A DNA stretch of 64,000 nucleotides from Faecalicoccus pleomorphus DSM 20574 (GTDB lineage: Bacteria > Bacillota_I > Bacilli_A > Erysipelotrichales > Erysipelotrichaceae). The first letter of the stretch is position 1; the number at the start of each line of letters is the position of its first letter. The position numbers were made by a program, and so were the translations under genes. Of this stretch, positions 43,108 through 52,857 are shown piece by piece. The notes beneath the pieces were generated by a model. The model searched no databases, was not told where the DNA came from, and saw only the letters and a list, made by a program, of their open reading frames with translations. The stretch covers positions 1 through 64,000 of the forward strand of contig NZ_ATUT01000004.1 in the NCBI RefSeq assembly GCF_000420345.1. The letters are read 5' to 3'.

Positions 43108-45669
43108 ATGTTGAAAATTCCAGAACAAGGCATACTGATTGCACCGGCCAGTCTGCATCTGCCTTTATACCAAGCTATACATCAAGCCAAAGGAAACACG
43201 ATTGGTTTGGAAGTGTACAGCCTGCATTCCTTCATACAACAATTCTTCCAGGGACAAACTGTCGATGAAGTGGCGTTATTGTTTGAAACCATGAAAAAAT
43301 GTCAGGCTTGTTCTTCGACCAATGTGTTTTATTCCAGCCGGAAAAGTTATGATTTTATCCGCGACACCCTACAATTTGTGCGTCATGCCAAAACCTATGG
43401 CATCGATTTTCATACACTGCATGAAAACAGCCAAAAAGAAAAAGATCTCAAAGAGATCCTTTGTCTTCTGGAAGATTTGGATGTACGCGAAAAACAAATC
43501 CCGGGAATTTTAAAGCAGCCGTTTCATGCAGAGAATATTTATATCCTGCAGTATGAATATAGTGAAGAAGAAAGCCTCTGGATCGACTTCTTACTCCAAA
43601 ATGGGGCGCACACATTGGAAGAGGCAACAGAAACAGCTGTGCAGTATGTATCCGTGGCCAATGTCCGCAAACAGGCAACTTTGATCGCCCAGACCATCGT
43701 TGATCAATACGATGCCGACGATGTTTTTATCTGTTGTCACCAGGCAAGCCAAAGGCAGGTATTGGCACAAATGTTAGAGGCTTATCAGATTCCCTATACC
43801 TTTTTAACGGAAGATACGCCTTCTTTGCTACAGTATCAGTTGATTTGCTGCATAAAATGGATCGCCTTACAAGATATCGAAAGCTTTATCACGATGATCA
43901 ATGCCCTGCATCCTGATACCAAAGAAAGCATACAGCCAACCTTGCGACAGTTCCCAGATTTGTTTACGACCAGAAAATCGCATCTTCCGGATCTATATCA
44001 GGACAATGTTTTTATGGATCGTTATAGCTTTGAACATCTTCAAAAACAAATAGAAACGACATTGACATGGCTAGAGGAACACGATGCACTCTGCCATTGG
44101 ACATTACAGGATATAGAAGATGTCTTACAGTATATACAGGCACAAAATACCTGCACGATGGAAAATCTTCGGACATTCCATCAAATACAAGACGTGTTAA
44201 GAAAGTGCCTTCCTTCTTTGAAAACCAGGGAAGATCTCTTGTTTTTATGTGAATATTTAAACGCTAAAACAAATTCTTCAACGGCTTCTCAGATCCAGGG
44301 CGTTTTGATTGGAAAGCGCAGCGAGATCACAGCATTGCGAAAAGTTTGTTTCCTAACTGATGTCCATGCGCGCTCTTTCCCGGGTCTTTCTATGCATAGT
44401 GGTATTTATGATGAAACCTATTTAGCCGATCTTTCAGTTCCATCCTTAGCCACAAGGCTTAAAAAACAGCGTGATCAGCTTTTCACATGCCTTTCTTTGC
44501 CAAAGACTTTATATATCCTTGTACCGGAAGCTTCGTACGATGGAAAGGAAAATCCGGAAAGTCATGAGCTTGTACAGTGGATCGGCCAAAAAGCACAGTT
44601 TGTGGATGTCAAAGAAAGCTCTGTGTACGAAAAACCACAGTTTTCCCTAAACCCTTCTTTGGCAAGCTCGCTTTTCTTTCCGGAGGATCGTTTTACCGGT
44701 TCGATCTCTCGCCTAGAGTCCTTTGCCCGTTGTCCTTTACAACACTTTCTTCGTTATGGGTTGCATTTAAAAGAAAAACGAGAAACCATGGATATTCGTA
44801 TGCAGGGTTCGATCTATCACCATATTTTAGAAATCTTGATGGATACGTATCAAAAAGACTATACCAAGGCCGATACAAAAACAATCAAAAACCTCGTTCA
44901 AAACGAATTTACTTTTATTTGTAATGTTTATCCGCAACAGGCACCTTTCTTTGAAAGACACGTATGGGAGACAACCGATAAAATTTTAAAGATTTTAGAA
45001 CAGTTAGATGATTTTGAACACGATTGGCATATGCGTACTTCGCATCAGGAGTATAAAGTGCAGATGCAGCTGGATTGGCAAGGCACACCGATTCTTCTCT
45101 ATGGGTATATCGATCGTATCGATGCCTCGCAAAGCTCTTTTGTGATCTTTGATTACAAAAGTTCGGATAAAGATTTGTCCCTGCAGGATTTTGATGCCGG
45201 ACTAGCCCTGCAGCTGATTACTTATACAATTGCCTATGAAACAACCAGTGGCAGTCTGCCGGCAGGCTGTTACTATATTTCACTAAAGACATCGCCGCAA
45301 ACCGCTCTGGCCTATAAGGTCAACTATCGAAAAAAGGTTCCGGAGGCTACACCGTTAGATATCAAAGAACAGGCACAGGAGGCTGCCCAATCCAGGAAAT
45401 TTACCGGTCTGATGTTTCAGGATCTATCCATATACAGCGATCATGAGCATTTCGCCAGAAAAAAAGAACAGCCGGAATATCCTGAAATCAAAACACAATG
45501 GCAAACGATCCTCTTTTCCTTATTGGAAGACATGAAAAATGGTGTGATTCAGCCCGATCATGCCAAAGGTGCCTGTGATTATTGTGCCTATAAGGAGATT
45601 TGTCGAAACGCGGCCAATGAAGTCACAAAAGCCAATCGATTAGAACAGGAGGAAGAACATGCGCTTTAG
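43108..45669 (+). CDS. addB: Helicase-nuclease subunit AddB
   Basis: 853 residues, shorter than Bacillus AddB (about 1160). The N-terminal helicase-like part has no Walker A motif, as expected for a degenerate helicase. The C-terminal nuclease has the PD-(D/E)XK end IDRIDA then DYKSS (D682, K684), and the iron-sulfur cluster cysteines C542 (in ARCPLQHF), C823, C826 and C832. With AddA it processes double-strand breaks for RecA loading. It starts 6 bases after a -10 box without SD (leaderless) and overlaps addA by 11 bases. Confidence 0.92.
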   Translation: MLKIPEQGILIAPASLHLPLYQAIHQAKGNTIGLEVYSLHSFIQQFFQGQTVDEVALLFETMKKCQACSSTNVFYSSRKSYDFIRDTLQFVRHAKTYGIDFHTLHENSQKEKDLKEILCLLEDLDVREKQIPGILKQPFHAENIYILQYEYSEEESLWIDFLLQNGAHTLEEATETAVQYVSVANVRKQATLIAQTIVDQYDADDVFICCHQASQRQVLAQMLEAYQIPYTFLTEDTPSLLQYQLICCIKWIALQDIESFITMINALHPDTKESIQPTLRQFPDLFTTRKSHLPDLYQDNVFMDRYSFEHLQKQIETTLTWLEEHDALCHWTLQDIEDVLQYIQAQNTCTMENLRTFHQIQDVLRKCLPSLKTREDLLFLCEYLNAKTNSSTASQIQGVLIGKRSEITALRKVCFLTDVHARSFPGLSMHSGIYDETYLADLSVPSLATRLKKQRDQLFTCLSLPKTLYILVPEASYDGKENPESHELVQWIGQKAQFVDVKESSVYEKPQFSLNPSLASSLFFPEDRFTGSISRLESFARCPLQHFLRYGLHLKEKRETMDIRMQGSIYHHILEILMDTYQKDYTKADTKTIKNLVQNEFTFICNVYPQQAPFFERHVWETTDKILKILEQLDDFEHDWHMRTSHQEYKVQMQLDWQGTPILLYGYIDRIDASQSSFVIFDYKSSDKDLSLQDFDAGLALQLITYTIAYETTSGSLPAGCYYISLKTSPQTALAYKVNYRKKVPEATPLDIKEQAQEAAQSRKFTGLMFQDLSIYSDHEHFARKKEQPEYPEIKTQWQTILFSLLEDMKNGVIQPDHAKGACDYCAYKEICRNAANEVTKANRLEQEEEHAL

Positions 45670-48600
45670 TTTTGCCCAACAACAAGCTATCGATATTCGC
45701 GATAAAAATGTGCTGGTGTTTGCCAGTGCCGGAAGCGGCAAGACCAGTGTTCTTGTCCAAAGGCTTTGTCAGCTTGTGCTACAGGATAAAATTTCCATTG
45801 ATTCGATTTTGGCCATGACGTTTACCAATGATGCGGCCAATGAAATGAAAAGTCGTTTAAAAATCTCTTTGGAAAATGCACCTTCTTCTCCATATATTGA
45901 AGAACAGCTGGCGCTTTTGGAAACCGCAAGCATCTGTACGATCGACAGCTTTTGTCTTGGCATTGTACAAAATTATTATTATCGAATTCCCATCAGCTAT
46001 AAAATGTCTCGAACAATTGATGACACGATTCAAAAGCAGGCCTTTGATCAGGCCTATCAACAAGCCTGCTTTAGCTTACCTGTAAAGGAGATGGCCAATC
46101 TTTCTCTTTTCTTTTCCGGCTTTGGAAAAAAAGAAGATGACATCAAAAGAAGCTTGGAAGCCCTGATTCAAACCGCATGGTCCAAGCCGGAACCGGAAGA
46201 GTGGATTCAATCCCTGACAAAACAAACTTCTTCCCTGATGGAAAGCTGGTTCTTTCAATATTTTAAACAATGTACTCTTTCCATGGAGCAGATTCTTCAA
46301 GAGTTGATCTTAAAGACGGAAGACAAAGATCTTATTACCAAAAAAGAAGCCTTGCGCCCATGTCTGGAAGAACTGGATCGAAAAGACTATGCCCTGTTTA
46401 AAAGTTCTTTTTTGGTCTATCTTTCCAACACGGTACGTCTTAAAAACAAATATGATGATATCGATACAAAAAATGATAATGATGCCTATAAAAAGTTTGA
46501 AAAGAAGATCACCGATGTATTATTTGATAAGAATCTGTATGAAACAGAAACCAAGGAAACACAGGCATTAAAAAAGACGTTTTGTACCTTGGCACTGACA
46601 ACACAAAAATTCTATGCCCAGATCAAAAAAGAAAAAGAAGTGATGGATTTTGGTGATATGGAACACTTTGCCTATCAGCTTCTCAGTCAAAGTGATATTG
46701 CCAAAGAAGTGCAGAATAAATACAAAATGATCCTGGTGGATGAATTTCAGGATACCAACGATCTGCAGGAAAGCATTTTGTCTTGTTTTGCCCGTAAAAA
46801 CAATGTCTTTCGTGTAGGAGACATCAAACAAAGCATTTATGGCTTTCGTCATGCCAAGCCCGAGATCATGAAACATCATATGGAAAAGCAGGATGAATTT
46901 TCCTGTACATTGGTGCTGGATGAAAACTATCGTTCCAATGCCTCTATCATTGATTTCAACAATCATTTTTATAAAAAAATCATGAATGTAGCGGGAATGC
47001 CGGCACAGTTTGATCAAAAAGATATCGCAAAACCGGGCACAAAGGCCCAACGCGAAAGAGAACAATATCCGATTCGCTTTCTATATATGGAATCGGATGC
47101 ACTGGCTGATGAACTCGACATTTCTAAGCTGGAGGCAAAAACAAAAGCCAAAGAAAACAAGCTGGATATCTTAGCCCATGATATCTTAAAACATAGAAAA
47201 CAAGGTACTTCTTTCAAGGATATCTGTATTTTGACCAGAAGCCATGGTCCTCAGGAAGAGATCAAAAAAGCATTGGAGGCTTATGATATACCTGTACTGG
47301 CCGAGATCGATCATGGTTTTTATACCAATCCCAGCATTCAGATCGTTCTTTCCTGCCTGCAGGCCATTTTAGATCCTTATAACGATATCGCCTTATGCGC
47401 TACTTTATTCTCTCCATTTTGTCAGACTACACCTAACCAGCTGGCACAAGCCTGCCTTGGAAAAGAAAAAGGAGCATCTCTATATGTTCAGCTAAAAGAT
47501 ACTGATTTGATGCAGGATTACTTCACGATGCGAGAATGGAAGAACGATCCGGTTCCTTTACTGATTCGCAAGCTCTACGCCTGGCATGATTTTTATGAAT
47601 CACATACCAGTGCACAGGATAAAACCAATTTAGATTTATTCTTACAGTTTGCCAGTCAGTTAAACGATCCCATGGACCTGGAGGGCTTTCTGCAGCAGCA
47701 TGTACAGGCCAGTCGTTTTGACAATTTATCAGAAGCCTACCCTTATGGACGAGAAGCCGATGTCGTATCAATCAAGACCATGCATCATTCCAAAGGGTTG
47801 CAGTTTCCAATCGTGTATATTTATTCACAACATGAAACGAAAGATCGTATTTCTAACGAACCAATCCTGATCGATGAAAAACTGGGCTTAGGCTTTCTAC
47901 AGCTCGATGCCACAGGAAGGATCAAGCTTCCCAGTAAAGCCCATCTTGCGATCCGTACCAAAAAACTGCAGGATGAACTGGAAGAAGAAATGCGCGTTTT
48001 CTATGTGGCCACTACAAGAGCAGAAAAAGAATTGATTTTACTGGATTCCATTTCCAGCGCCAAAAACTATGAAGCCCCTTTATCTTTACAAACGCTCTTG
48101 AAAAGACAAAGCTATACCAGCTGGATCTTTCATGCGTATTATCATTCGACCACAAGTGAAGTTCACTTTGAAAAAGTCCAAAAGCTTTATGATCGACCAA
48201 CTTCAAAGAAAAACACAAAACGAAAAATGGAGCATACGGCATATGATAAAGAATCTCTTTCTTTTTCCAATGCGACCGCAACGCTAAACAAGCAATTGCT
48301 TCAGTGGCCGGAAGTTGATCTTAAACCTTCTACATCGGCACAGCGAGGAACCTTGTTTCATGAAATGGTTGCACAGTTGGCTTATCCATATCAAAAAGAA
48401 GATTTGATACAGTTTGCCAAAGTACATGGCTATGATTTAACTCGTTATGATCTGCAGCTTATTCAAGAATTGAATCAGAATACAGAATACGCTTTGTATA
48501 TGAAGGAAAAACATCGCTTTGAATGTCCATATATCATCAAAGAAAAACAAAACATCGTACATGGCTTTATGGACCTTGTCGTTTGGCAAAAAAAGAAGAT

Positions 48601-48778
48601 CGTAATCATCGATTTTAAAACCGATCATTTAGAAAGTGATGAAGAATTTATAGAGCAATATCATAAACAGCTGGAAACGTATCAGAACGCTATGAAACAA
48701 ATCGAGAATACGTCGATCGATACAAAAATCTATTCGTTTTACTTAAAAAAATTTATCGACATTCACAAAGAAGCCTGA
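45659..48778 (+). CDS. addA: Helicase-nuclease subunit AddA
   Basis: 1039 residues, UvrD-type helicase plus nuclease. Walker A ASAGSGKT (22-29), Walker B LVDEFQDTND near 360, a motif near 660 with TMHHSKGLQFP, the VATTRAEKELILLD motif, and the C-terminal RecB-like nuclease HGFMDLV...IDFKTDH near residue 980. It drives DNA unwinding and 5'-strand cutting. The start overlaps addB. AGGAGGAAG is 6 bases upstream. A short hairpin terminator follows at 48771. Confidence 0.96.
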   Translation: MRFSFAQQQAIDIRDKNVLVFASAGSGKTSVLVQRLCQLVLQDKISIDSILAMTFTNDAANEMKSRLKISLENAPSSPYIEEQLALLETASICTIDSFCLGIVQNYYYRIPISYKMSRTIDDTIQKQAFDQAYQQACFSLPVKEMANLSLFFSGFGKKEDDIKRSLEALIQTAWSKPEPEEWIQSLTKQTSSLMESWFFQYFKQCTLSMEQILQELILKTEDKDLITKKEALRPCLEELDRKDYALFKSSFLVYLSNTVRLKNKYDDIDTKNDNDAYKKFEKKITDVLFDKNLYETETKETQALKKTFCTLALTTQKFYAQIKKEKEVMDFGDMEHFAYQLLSQSDIAKEVQNKYKMILVDEFQDTNDLQESILSCFARKNNVFRVGDIKQSIYGFRHAKPEIMKHHMEKQDEFSCTLVLDENYRSNASIIDFNNHFYKKIMNVAGMPAQFDQKDIAKPGTKAQREREQYPIRFLYMESDALADELDISKLEAKTKAKENKLDILAHDILKHRKQGTSFKDICILTRSHGPQEEIKKALEAYDIPVLAEIDHGFYTNPSIQIVLSCLQAILDPYNDIALCATLFSPFCQTTPNQLAQACLGKEKGASLYVQLKDTDLMQDYFTMREWKNDPVPLLIRKLYAWHDFYESHTSAQDKTNLDLFLQFASQLNDPMDLEGFLQQHVQASRFDNLSEAYPYGREADVVSIKTMHHSKGLQFPIVYIYSQHETKDRISNEPILIDEKLGLGFLQLDATGRIKLPSKAHLAIRTKKLQDELEEEMRVFYVATTRAEKELILLDSISSAKNYEAPLSLQTLLKRQSYTSWIFHAYYHSTTSEVHFEKVQKLYDRPTSKKNTKRKMEHTAYDKESLSFSNATATLNKQLLQWPEVDLKPSTSAQRGTLFHEMVAQLAYPYQKEDLIQFAKVHGYDLTRYDLQLIQELNQNTEYALYMKEKHRFECPYIIKEKQNIVHGFMDLVVWQKKKIVIIDFKTDHLESDEEFIEQYHKQLETYQNAMKQIENTSIDTKIYSFYLKKFIDIHKEA

Positions 48779-48797
48779 AAAGGCTCTTTTTGTTTTT
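48771..48797 (+). terminator. Terminator after addA
   Basis: AGCC and GGCT form a short stem around TGAAAA, followed by CTTTTTGTTTTT. The stem begins inside the last codons of addA. Confidence 0.6.
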
Positions 48798-48894
48798 CAT
48801 TTCCTATATTTTCTATAGCGAATATCTTGTTCATATCCAATTTACAAGTTACAATAGATGCGTCTTTGTTTCATAAAAGACAAAGGAGAGGAAA

Positions 48895-50220
48895 ATGGAA
48901 AAATTATTTAAGCTCAAAGAAAAAGGGACTTCCGTAAAAACGGAAATTCTGGCAGGACTCACCACATTTTTGGCAATGGCCTATATCCTTGGTGTCAACC
49001 CTATTATTTTAGGGGATGCCGGTATGGATCAAGGCTCTGTATTTATGGCAACAGCCATATCTGCAGCATTCGCCAGTATTGTCATGGGACTTGTGGCCAA
49101 CTATCCGGTTGCGTTAGCAGCAGGAATGGGGGTAAACGCTTTATTCTCTTATACGGTTTGTTTGGGAATGGGATACAGCTGGCAGGCTGCCTTATGTGCC
49201 GTATTCGTTTCCGGTGTGATCTTTGTGTTGATTTCTGTGACCGGTATTCGTCAAATGATCATCAATGCCATACCGATCCAGCTAAAGCTTGCGATTGGTT
49301 CAGGTATCGGATTCTTCATTGCGTTTGTCGGTTTAAAAAATGCCGGTATCATCGTATCAAATACTTCGACAGCGGTAGGTATCGGTAATCTGACGGATCC
49401 GGCGGTACTTTTAGCAGTTGTCGGATTATTAGTAACGATTGCTCTTGTGATTAAAAATGTGCCGGCAGCCGTGTTTGTCGGTATGGTCATCACCGCCATC
49501 TTAGGAATCATTGGCGGTATGATGGGACTTGCCAATATGCCATCTTTACCAACAGATTTCACATTAAATCTTTCTATGCATGGAGCCGGCGCTTTCATGG
49601 ACGGCTTTGGCGAACTCTTCAGTAATCCGATGGCTGCTTTTGTGATCATCTTCTCTTTCTTGTTCGTGGACTTCTTTGATACAGCTGGAACTTTGATTTC
49701 CATTGGAAACCGCATCGGTTTGGTCAATGAAAAAGGTGAACTGGAAAATGCCGAAAAAGCCTTGTTGGCTGATGCGATCGGTACGGTATTTGGAGCTGCC
49801 ATCGGTACCAGCACCGTGACCAGCTTCGTAGAATCCAGCTCCGGAGTCGGTGTAGGCGGAAGAACGGGTCTTACAGCCGTTACGACCGGTGTTTTATTCC
49901 TTCTATCGATCCTGATTTCACCAATCATTTTAAGCGCTGTCACAAACGCGGTTACGGCACCGGCTTTGATCGTTGTCGGCGTTATGATGGCACAACAGCT
50001 AAAAGGTATCGACTGGGATGATATGGTCTATGCGACAAGCTCTTTCATTACAATTTTAATGATGGTCTTGATGTATTCCATCTCCAACGGTATTGCCTGT
50101 GGATTTATCGTCTATACTGTGGGAATGTGTGCTGCCGGACGAATCAAACAAATTCATCCGACAGTCTGGGTATTGATTGTAATCTTTATCATCTACTTTG
50201 CGACACCATACATGATGTAG
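48895..50220 (+). CDS. NCS2/AzgA-type purine permease
   Basis: 441 residues, about 12-14 membrane segments. MAYILGVNPIILGDAGMD near 29-45, GMGVNALFSY near 77-86, FVDFFDTAGTLISIGNRIG near 263-281 and TSFVESSSGVGVGGRTGLTAV near 313 are hallmarks of the AzgA/PbuG-like adenine, guanine and hypoxanthine permeases. AAAGGAGAGG precedes the ATG. A likely promoter TTGTTC-17-TACAAT lies near 48830-48860. No purine riboswitch aptamer is visible in the leader. Exact purine specificity is not fixed. Confidence 0.93.
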   Translation: MEKLFKLKEKGTSVKTEILAGLTTFLAMAYILGVNPIILGDAGMDQGSVFMATAISAAFASIVMGLVANYPVALAAGMGVNALFSYTVCLGMGYSWQAALCAVFVSGVIFVLISVTGIRQMIINAIPIQLKLAIGSGIGFFIAFVGLKNAGIIVSNTSTAVGIGNLTDPAVLLAVVGLLVTIALVIKNVPAAVFVGMVITAILGIIGGMMGLANMPSLPTDFTLNLSMHGAGAFMDGFGELFSNPMAAFVIIFSFLFVDFFDTAGTLISIGNRIGLVNEKGELENAEKALLADAIGTVFGAAIGTSTVTSFVESSSGVGVGGRTGLTAVTTGVLFLLSILISPIILSAVTNAVTAPALIVVGVMMAQQLKGIDWDDMVYATSSFITILMMVLMYSISNGIACGFIVYTVGMCAAGRIKQIHPTVWVLIVIFIIYFATPYMM

Positions 50221-50223
50221 CCA

Positions 50224-50266
50224 AAAGAAAAGATGGGGAAAATTTCATTCCTCATCTTTTTTTGTA
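50224..50266. terminator. Bidirectional terminator between the permease and the cytidylate-kinase-like gene
   Basis: AAAGATG and CATCTTT pair, continued by GGAA/TTCC inside, with seven T on the plus side and A-run on the other. Confidence 0.85.
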
Positions 50267-50270
50267 CCCT

Positions 50271-50948
50271 TTACTGTGCTTCTTCTTCAAAAGATACATT
50301 TTTATGTGCCAAATACTGATCAATATAAGCTCCTTTTAGTGTTTTTGTTCCCATCTTTATATCATAAAGTTCTGACAACATCTTTATGATATCATCGGTT
50401 TTCATTTTAGAGGTATTGATCATCATATCGTAATTGGAACTGGCACCCCATTTCTGACCGGTATAAAACTCATAGAAACCGGCACGTCTTTCATCTTTAT
50501 CATGAACAAACTTTCTTGCCTTTCGAGCCGGCACCTTATATTCGCTGATGCTCCAATTGATTCGTGTCTCCAAATCCGAATAAATAAACAGCTTTATCGT
50601 ATTGGGATGATCTTTTAAGATATAATCGGCACAACGTCCTACGATCACTGCACTTTCTCTCTGGGAAATCCCCTGAATCAATTCACAGGCTTTTTCATAC
50701 ACTTCGGAATTCACAGAAAGCTCTGTAATTGCCGATAACTTATGCCTTCCGGCTACTGAAAATAAGCCTTGTTCATTTCGGTTTTCTTCACGGAAAAAAT
50801 CTGGATCGATTCCAAAATCATTGGCAATCACTTCCATGATTTCTTTATTATAATAGCCAATGTCTAAATACTCTGCCAACTGTCTTCCTATTTCTCTTCC
50901 GTTAGAACCAAACTGTCGAGAGATCGTAATAATTACATTTTTATTCAT
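50271..50948 (-). CDS. Cytidylate kinase-like family protein
   Basis: 225 residues. The nucleotide-binding loop is the altered SRQFGSNGREIGRQLAE (about 9-25), not a classic GxxGxGK(S/T), matching the cytidylate-kinase-like PF13189 group. VGRCADYIL near 118 and an RINWSI region follow; the C-terminus is acidic. Substrate and role unknown. AAAGG lies upstream of the ATG, and TATAAT is about 20 bases before it. Confidence 0.83.
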   Translation of the reverse strand: MNKNVIITISRQFGSNGREIGRQLAEYLDIGYYNKEIMEVIANDFGIDPDFFREENRNEQGLFSVAGRHKLSAITELSVNSEVYEKACELIQGISQRESAVIVGRCADYILKDHPNTIKLFIYSDLETRINWSISEYKVPARKARKFVHDKDERRAGFYEFYTGQKWGASSNYDMMINTSKMKTDDIIKMLSELYDIKMGTKTLKGAYIDQYLAHKNVSFEEEAQ

Positions 50949-51004
50949 ATGATGTACCTTTTGTCTATATTATACATGATTTAATGGAAAGGAAAAATGG
51001 AAAG

Positions 51005-51048
51005 TAAAGGGATCCAAAGCATAAGTGCTCAAGATCCCTCTTTCTCTT
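51005..51048 (-). terminator. Terminator hairpin of the 99-residue protein gene
   Basis: GGGATC and GATCCC pair around AGCA/TGCT, then TTTACTTT on the minus strand. A second smaller CTCTTTG/AAAGAG hairpin lies just before it. Confidence 0.65.
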
Positions 51049-51073
51049 TCAAAGAGTTTTTGTAATGCTATAA

Positions 51074-51373
51074 CTAGTTATTGACTTCTGAATACTTTCT
51101 ACGTCCCGGATGCAGATTGTCAACATAATAGCGGATCGTTAATGTTCCTGCTACTTTCGTTTTAACTTTTGGTTCAACGATAAATCCGTCCCCTTCTAAC
51201 ATCGCATCCAACATAGCTTTACAGCAGGTAGTTGTATTACCTTTTACACCTGGTTCACATTCATTCATGAATTCCTTGGCATTGACTTCAATGTACAACC
51301 ACATCTTGTCATGTGCTTCTTGTTTCATTTCCTGTAAACGGGCTGCATACTGTTCCTGAGTCCATTTTTCCAT
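51074..51373 (-). CDS. Uncharacterised 99-residue protein
   Basis: No family recognised with confidence. The protein is soluble, rich in K and E, with MKQEAHDKMWLYIEVNAKEF near 15-35 and TTTCCKAMLDAMLEGDGF near 47-64, the latter including adjacent cysteines. It looks like a two-helix plus beta fold. AGGAAG lies before the ATG. It is a single-gene unit between a terminator and a divergent SPFH gene. Confidence 0.7.
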   Translation of the reverse strand: MEKWTQEQYAARLQEMKQEAHDKMWLYIEVNAKEFMNECEPGVKGNTTTCCKAMLDAMLEGDGFIVEPKVKTKVAGTLTIRYYVDNLHPGRRKYSEVNN

Positions 51374-51499
51374 GCTGATACTTCCTTTCCTTTCGTTTTC
51401 ATTTTACTCCTAAACACCCTATAAGACAAGATTTGGGGACTGACCAATGTGGTCATAGGTCCTATTTTTATGCATTATCCTTTACTTTTTATCGTTTTA

Positions 51500-51518
51500 T
51501 GATATCATAATGATATCA
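51500..51518 (+). promoter_or_regulatory. Two TGATATCA palindromes before the second SPFH gene
   Basis: TGATATCA occurs at 51500-51507 and again at 51511-51518, 11 bases centre to centre, just upstream of the gene's SD (TGGAGGA). One helical turn spacing fits a dimer-of-dimers repressor site. The regulator is unknown; the ribbon-helix-helix protein encoded two genes later is a candidate. Confidence 0.35.
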
Positions 51519-51543
51519 AATAGATATTTATGGAGGACAAGTT

Positions 51544-52557
51544 ATGCATCAGGAAGTTGTTCAAAAAGAAATAAATCCCATCAACGGATTTATAATGTTG
51601 TTCATTGGTTTGGTCGGTATGATCGGAAGCATCTTCTTATTTGTATGGGGCTGCATTATGGCTGCTGAAGAAACCAATGTCGGGCTCGGTGTGACTTTTA
51701 TCATTGGCGGTGTGATTCTGTTTATCATATTTTTGATTGTATTATGTGGTCTAAAAGTAGTAAAACCAAATGAAGCACTAGTCTTAACTTTATTTGGAAA
51801 CTATTATGGTACGATCTTGAAACCAGGTTTTTTCTTTGTAAACCCGTTTGTTTCTTATGTCAATCCGGTGTATCAAAACCGCATCACTTCACAAACTAAA
51901 AAAGTAGGTATCAAAGAAAACTCGATTGAAGTTAGCGGCATGACTTTAGGGAAAAAGACAGTCTCCCTCAAAAGCATGACCTTGGATAACGGTGTTCAAA
52001 AAGTCAATGATGTGCAGGGAAATCCAATCATCATCGGTGCCGTTGTGATTTGGAAAGTAGTCGATCCAACCAAAGCCGTCTTTAATGTAGAAGATTATGC
52101 CGAATTCTTATCCATTCAGGCGGACAGTACGATTCGTAATATCGCAAGACTGTATCCTTATGATGATCTGGATCAGGAAGAAAATGCAGATAATACAGAA
52201 AGAACGCTGCGCGGCAGCTCTGTGGCAATTGCCAACGATATGAAAGAAGAATTAGATCGTCGTGTTGCCTGTGCCGGATTGGATATCGAAGAAATTCGTA
52301 TCACGCATCTGGCTTATTCCGAAGAAATTGCGGCTGCCATGCTGCAAAGACAACAAGCCAATGCCATCATTGCTGCACGTCAGAAAATTGTAGATGGCGC
52401 CGTCGGCATGGTGAAAATGGCCATCGATAAATTAGGGGAAGAAGAAATCGTTCTTTTAGATGAGGAAAGAAAAGCACAAATGGTTTCCAATCTGTTAGTC
52501 GTTCTTTGTTCCAATAAGGATACACAGCCTATCGTCAACAGTGGATCGATCTACTAA
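51544..52557 (+). CDS. SPFH domain-containing membrane protein (second copy)
   Basis: 337 residues with two N-terminal membrane segments (about 15-40 and 50-70), then an SPFH/band-7 domain: VVKPNEALVLTLFGNYYGT, WKVVDPTKAVFNVEDY, and a helical C-terminal region (EEIAAAMLQRQQANAIIAARQ). Overall similarity to the 39539 SPFH protein is limited to the domain. TGGAGGA precedes the ATG. It overlaps the next gene (52557) by one base (TAATG), so the two are translationally coupled. Confidence 0.9.
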   Translation: MHQEVVQKEINPINGFIMLFIGLVGMIGSIFLFVWGCIMAAEETNVGLGVTFIIGGVILFIIFLIVLCGLKVVKPNEALVLTLFGNYYGTILKPGFFFVNPFVSYVNPVYQNRITSQTKKVGIKENSIEVSGMTLGKKTVSLKSMTLDNGVQKVNDVQGNPIIIGAVVIWKVVDPTKAVFNVEDYAEFLSIQADSTIRNIARLYPYDDLDQEENADNTERTLRGSSVAIANDMKEELDRRVACAGLDIEEIRITHLAYSEEIAAAMLQRQQANAIIAARQKIVDGAVGMVKMAIDKLGEEEIVLLDEERKAQMVSNLLVVLCSNKDTQPIVNSGSIY

Positions 52558-52802
52558 TGGATTTAGATCAAAAAGAAAAAAAGCTTCAGGAACGACAACA
52601 AAGATTAGCGCAATTGGAACAGGAAATTCTCGAAAAAGAAAAAGCATTAAAGCTCAAAGAAAAGCAGAAAAAACAACTCATCCTGCGACTTCCGGCTTCC
52701 TTATGGCAAGATATTGCGATTTGGGCGGAAGAAGATCTAAGAAGCATCAATTCACAAATTGAATATATTTTGAAACAAGCTGTGAATCAACACAAGAAAT
52801 AG
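52557..52802 (+). CDS. Arc-like ribbon-helix-helix protein with coiled coil
   Basis: 81 residues. Residues 1-40 are a strongly charged coiled coil (K/E/Q-rich heptads). Residues 43-75 (LILRLPASLWQDIAIW...SINSQIEYILKQAV) match the Arc/MetJ ribbon-helix-helix fold. It begins in the stop codon of the SPFH gene. Such Arc-like proteins are found next to SPFH genes elsewhere; the domain may bind DNA or only mediate assembly. Function unproven. Confidence 0.8.
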   Translation: MDLDQKEKKLQERQQRLAQLEQEILEKEKALKLKEKQKKQLILRLPASLWQDIAIWAEEDLRSINSQIEYILKQAVNQHKK

Positions 52803-52817
52803 AAAAGCTATATTTTA

Positions 52818-52847
52818 AAACCAGAAGACGAATCTTCTGGTTTTTTC
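52818..52847. terminator. Bidirectional terminator between the Arc-like gene and tex
   Basis: AACCAGAAGA and TCTTCTGGTT form a 10-bp stem with a CGAA loop, T-run on the plus side and A-run on the other. Confidence 0.92.
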
Positions 52848-52857
52848 AACGATATAA

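Noticed and set aside
48800-48894. Purine riboswitch before the purine permease
   Set aside because: The leader is too short and lacks the aptamer loops; only a small hairpin GTCTTT/AAAGAC is present.
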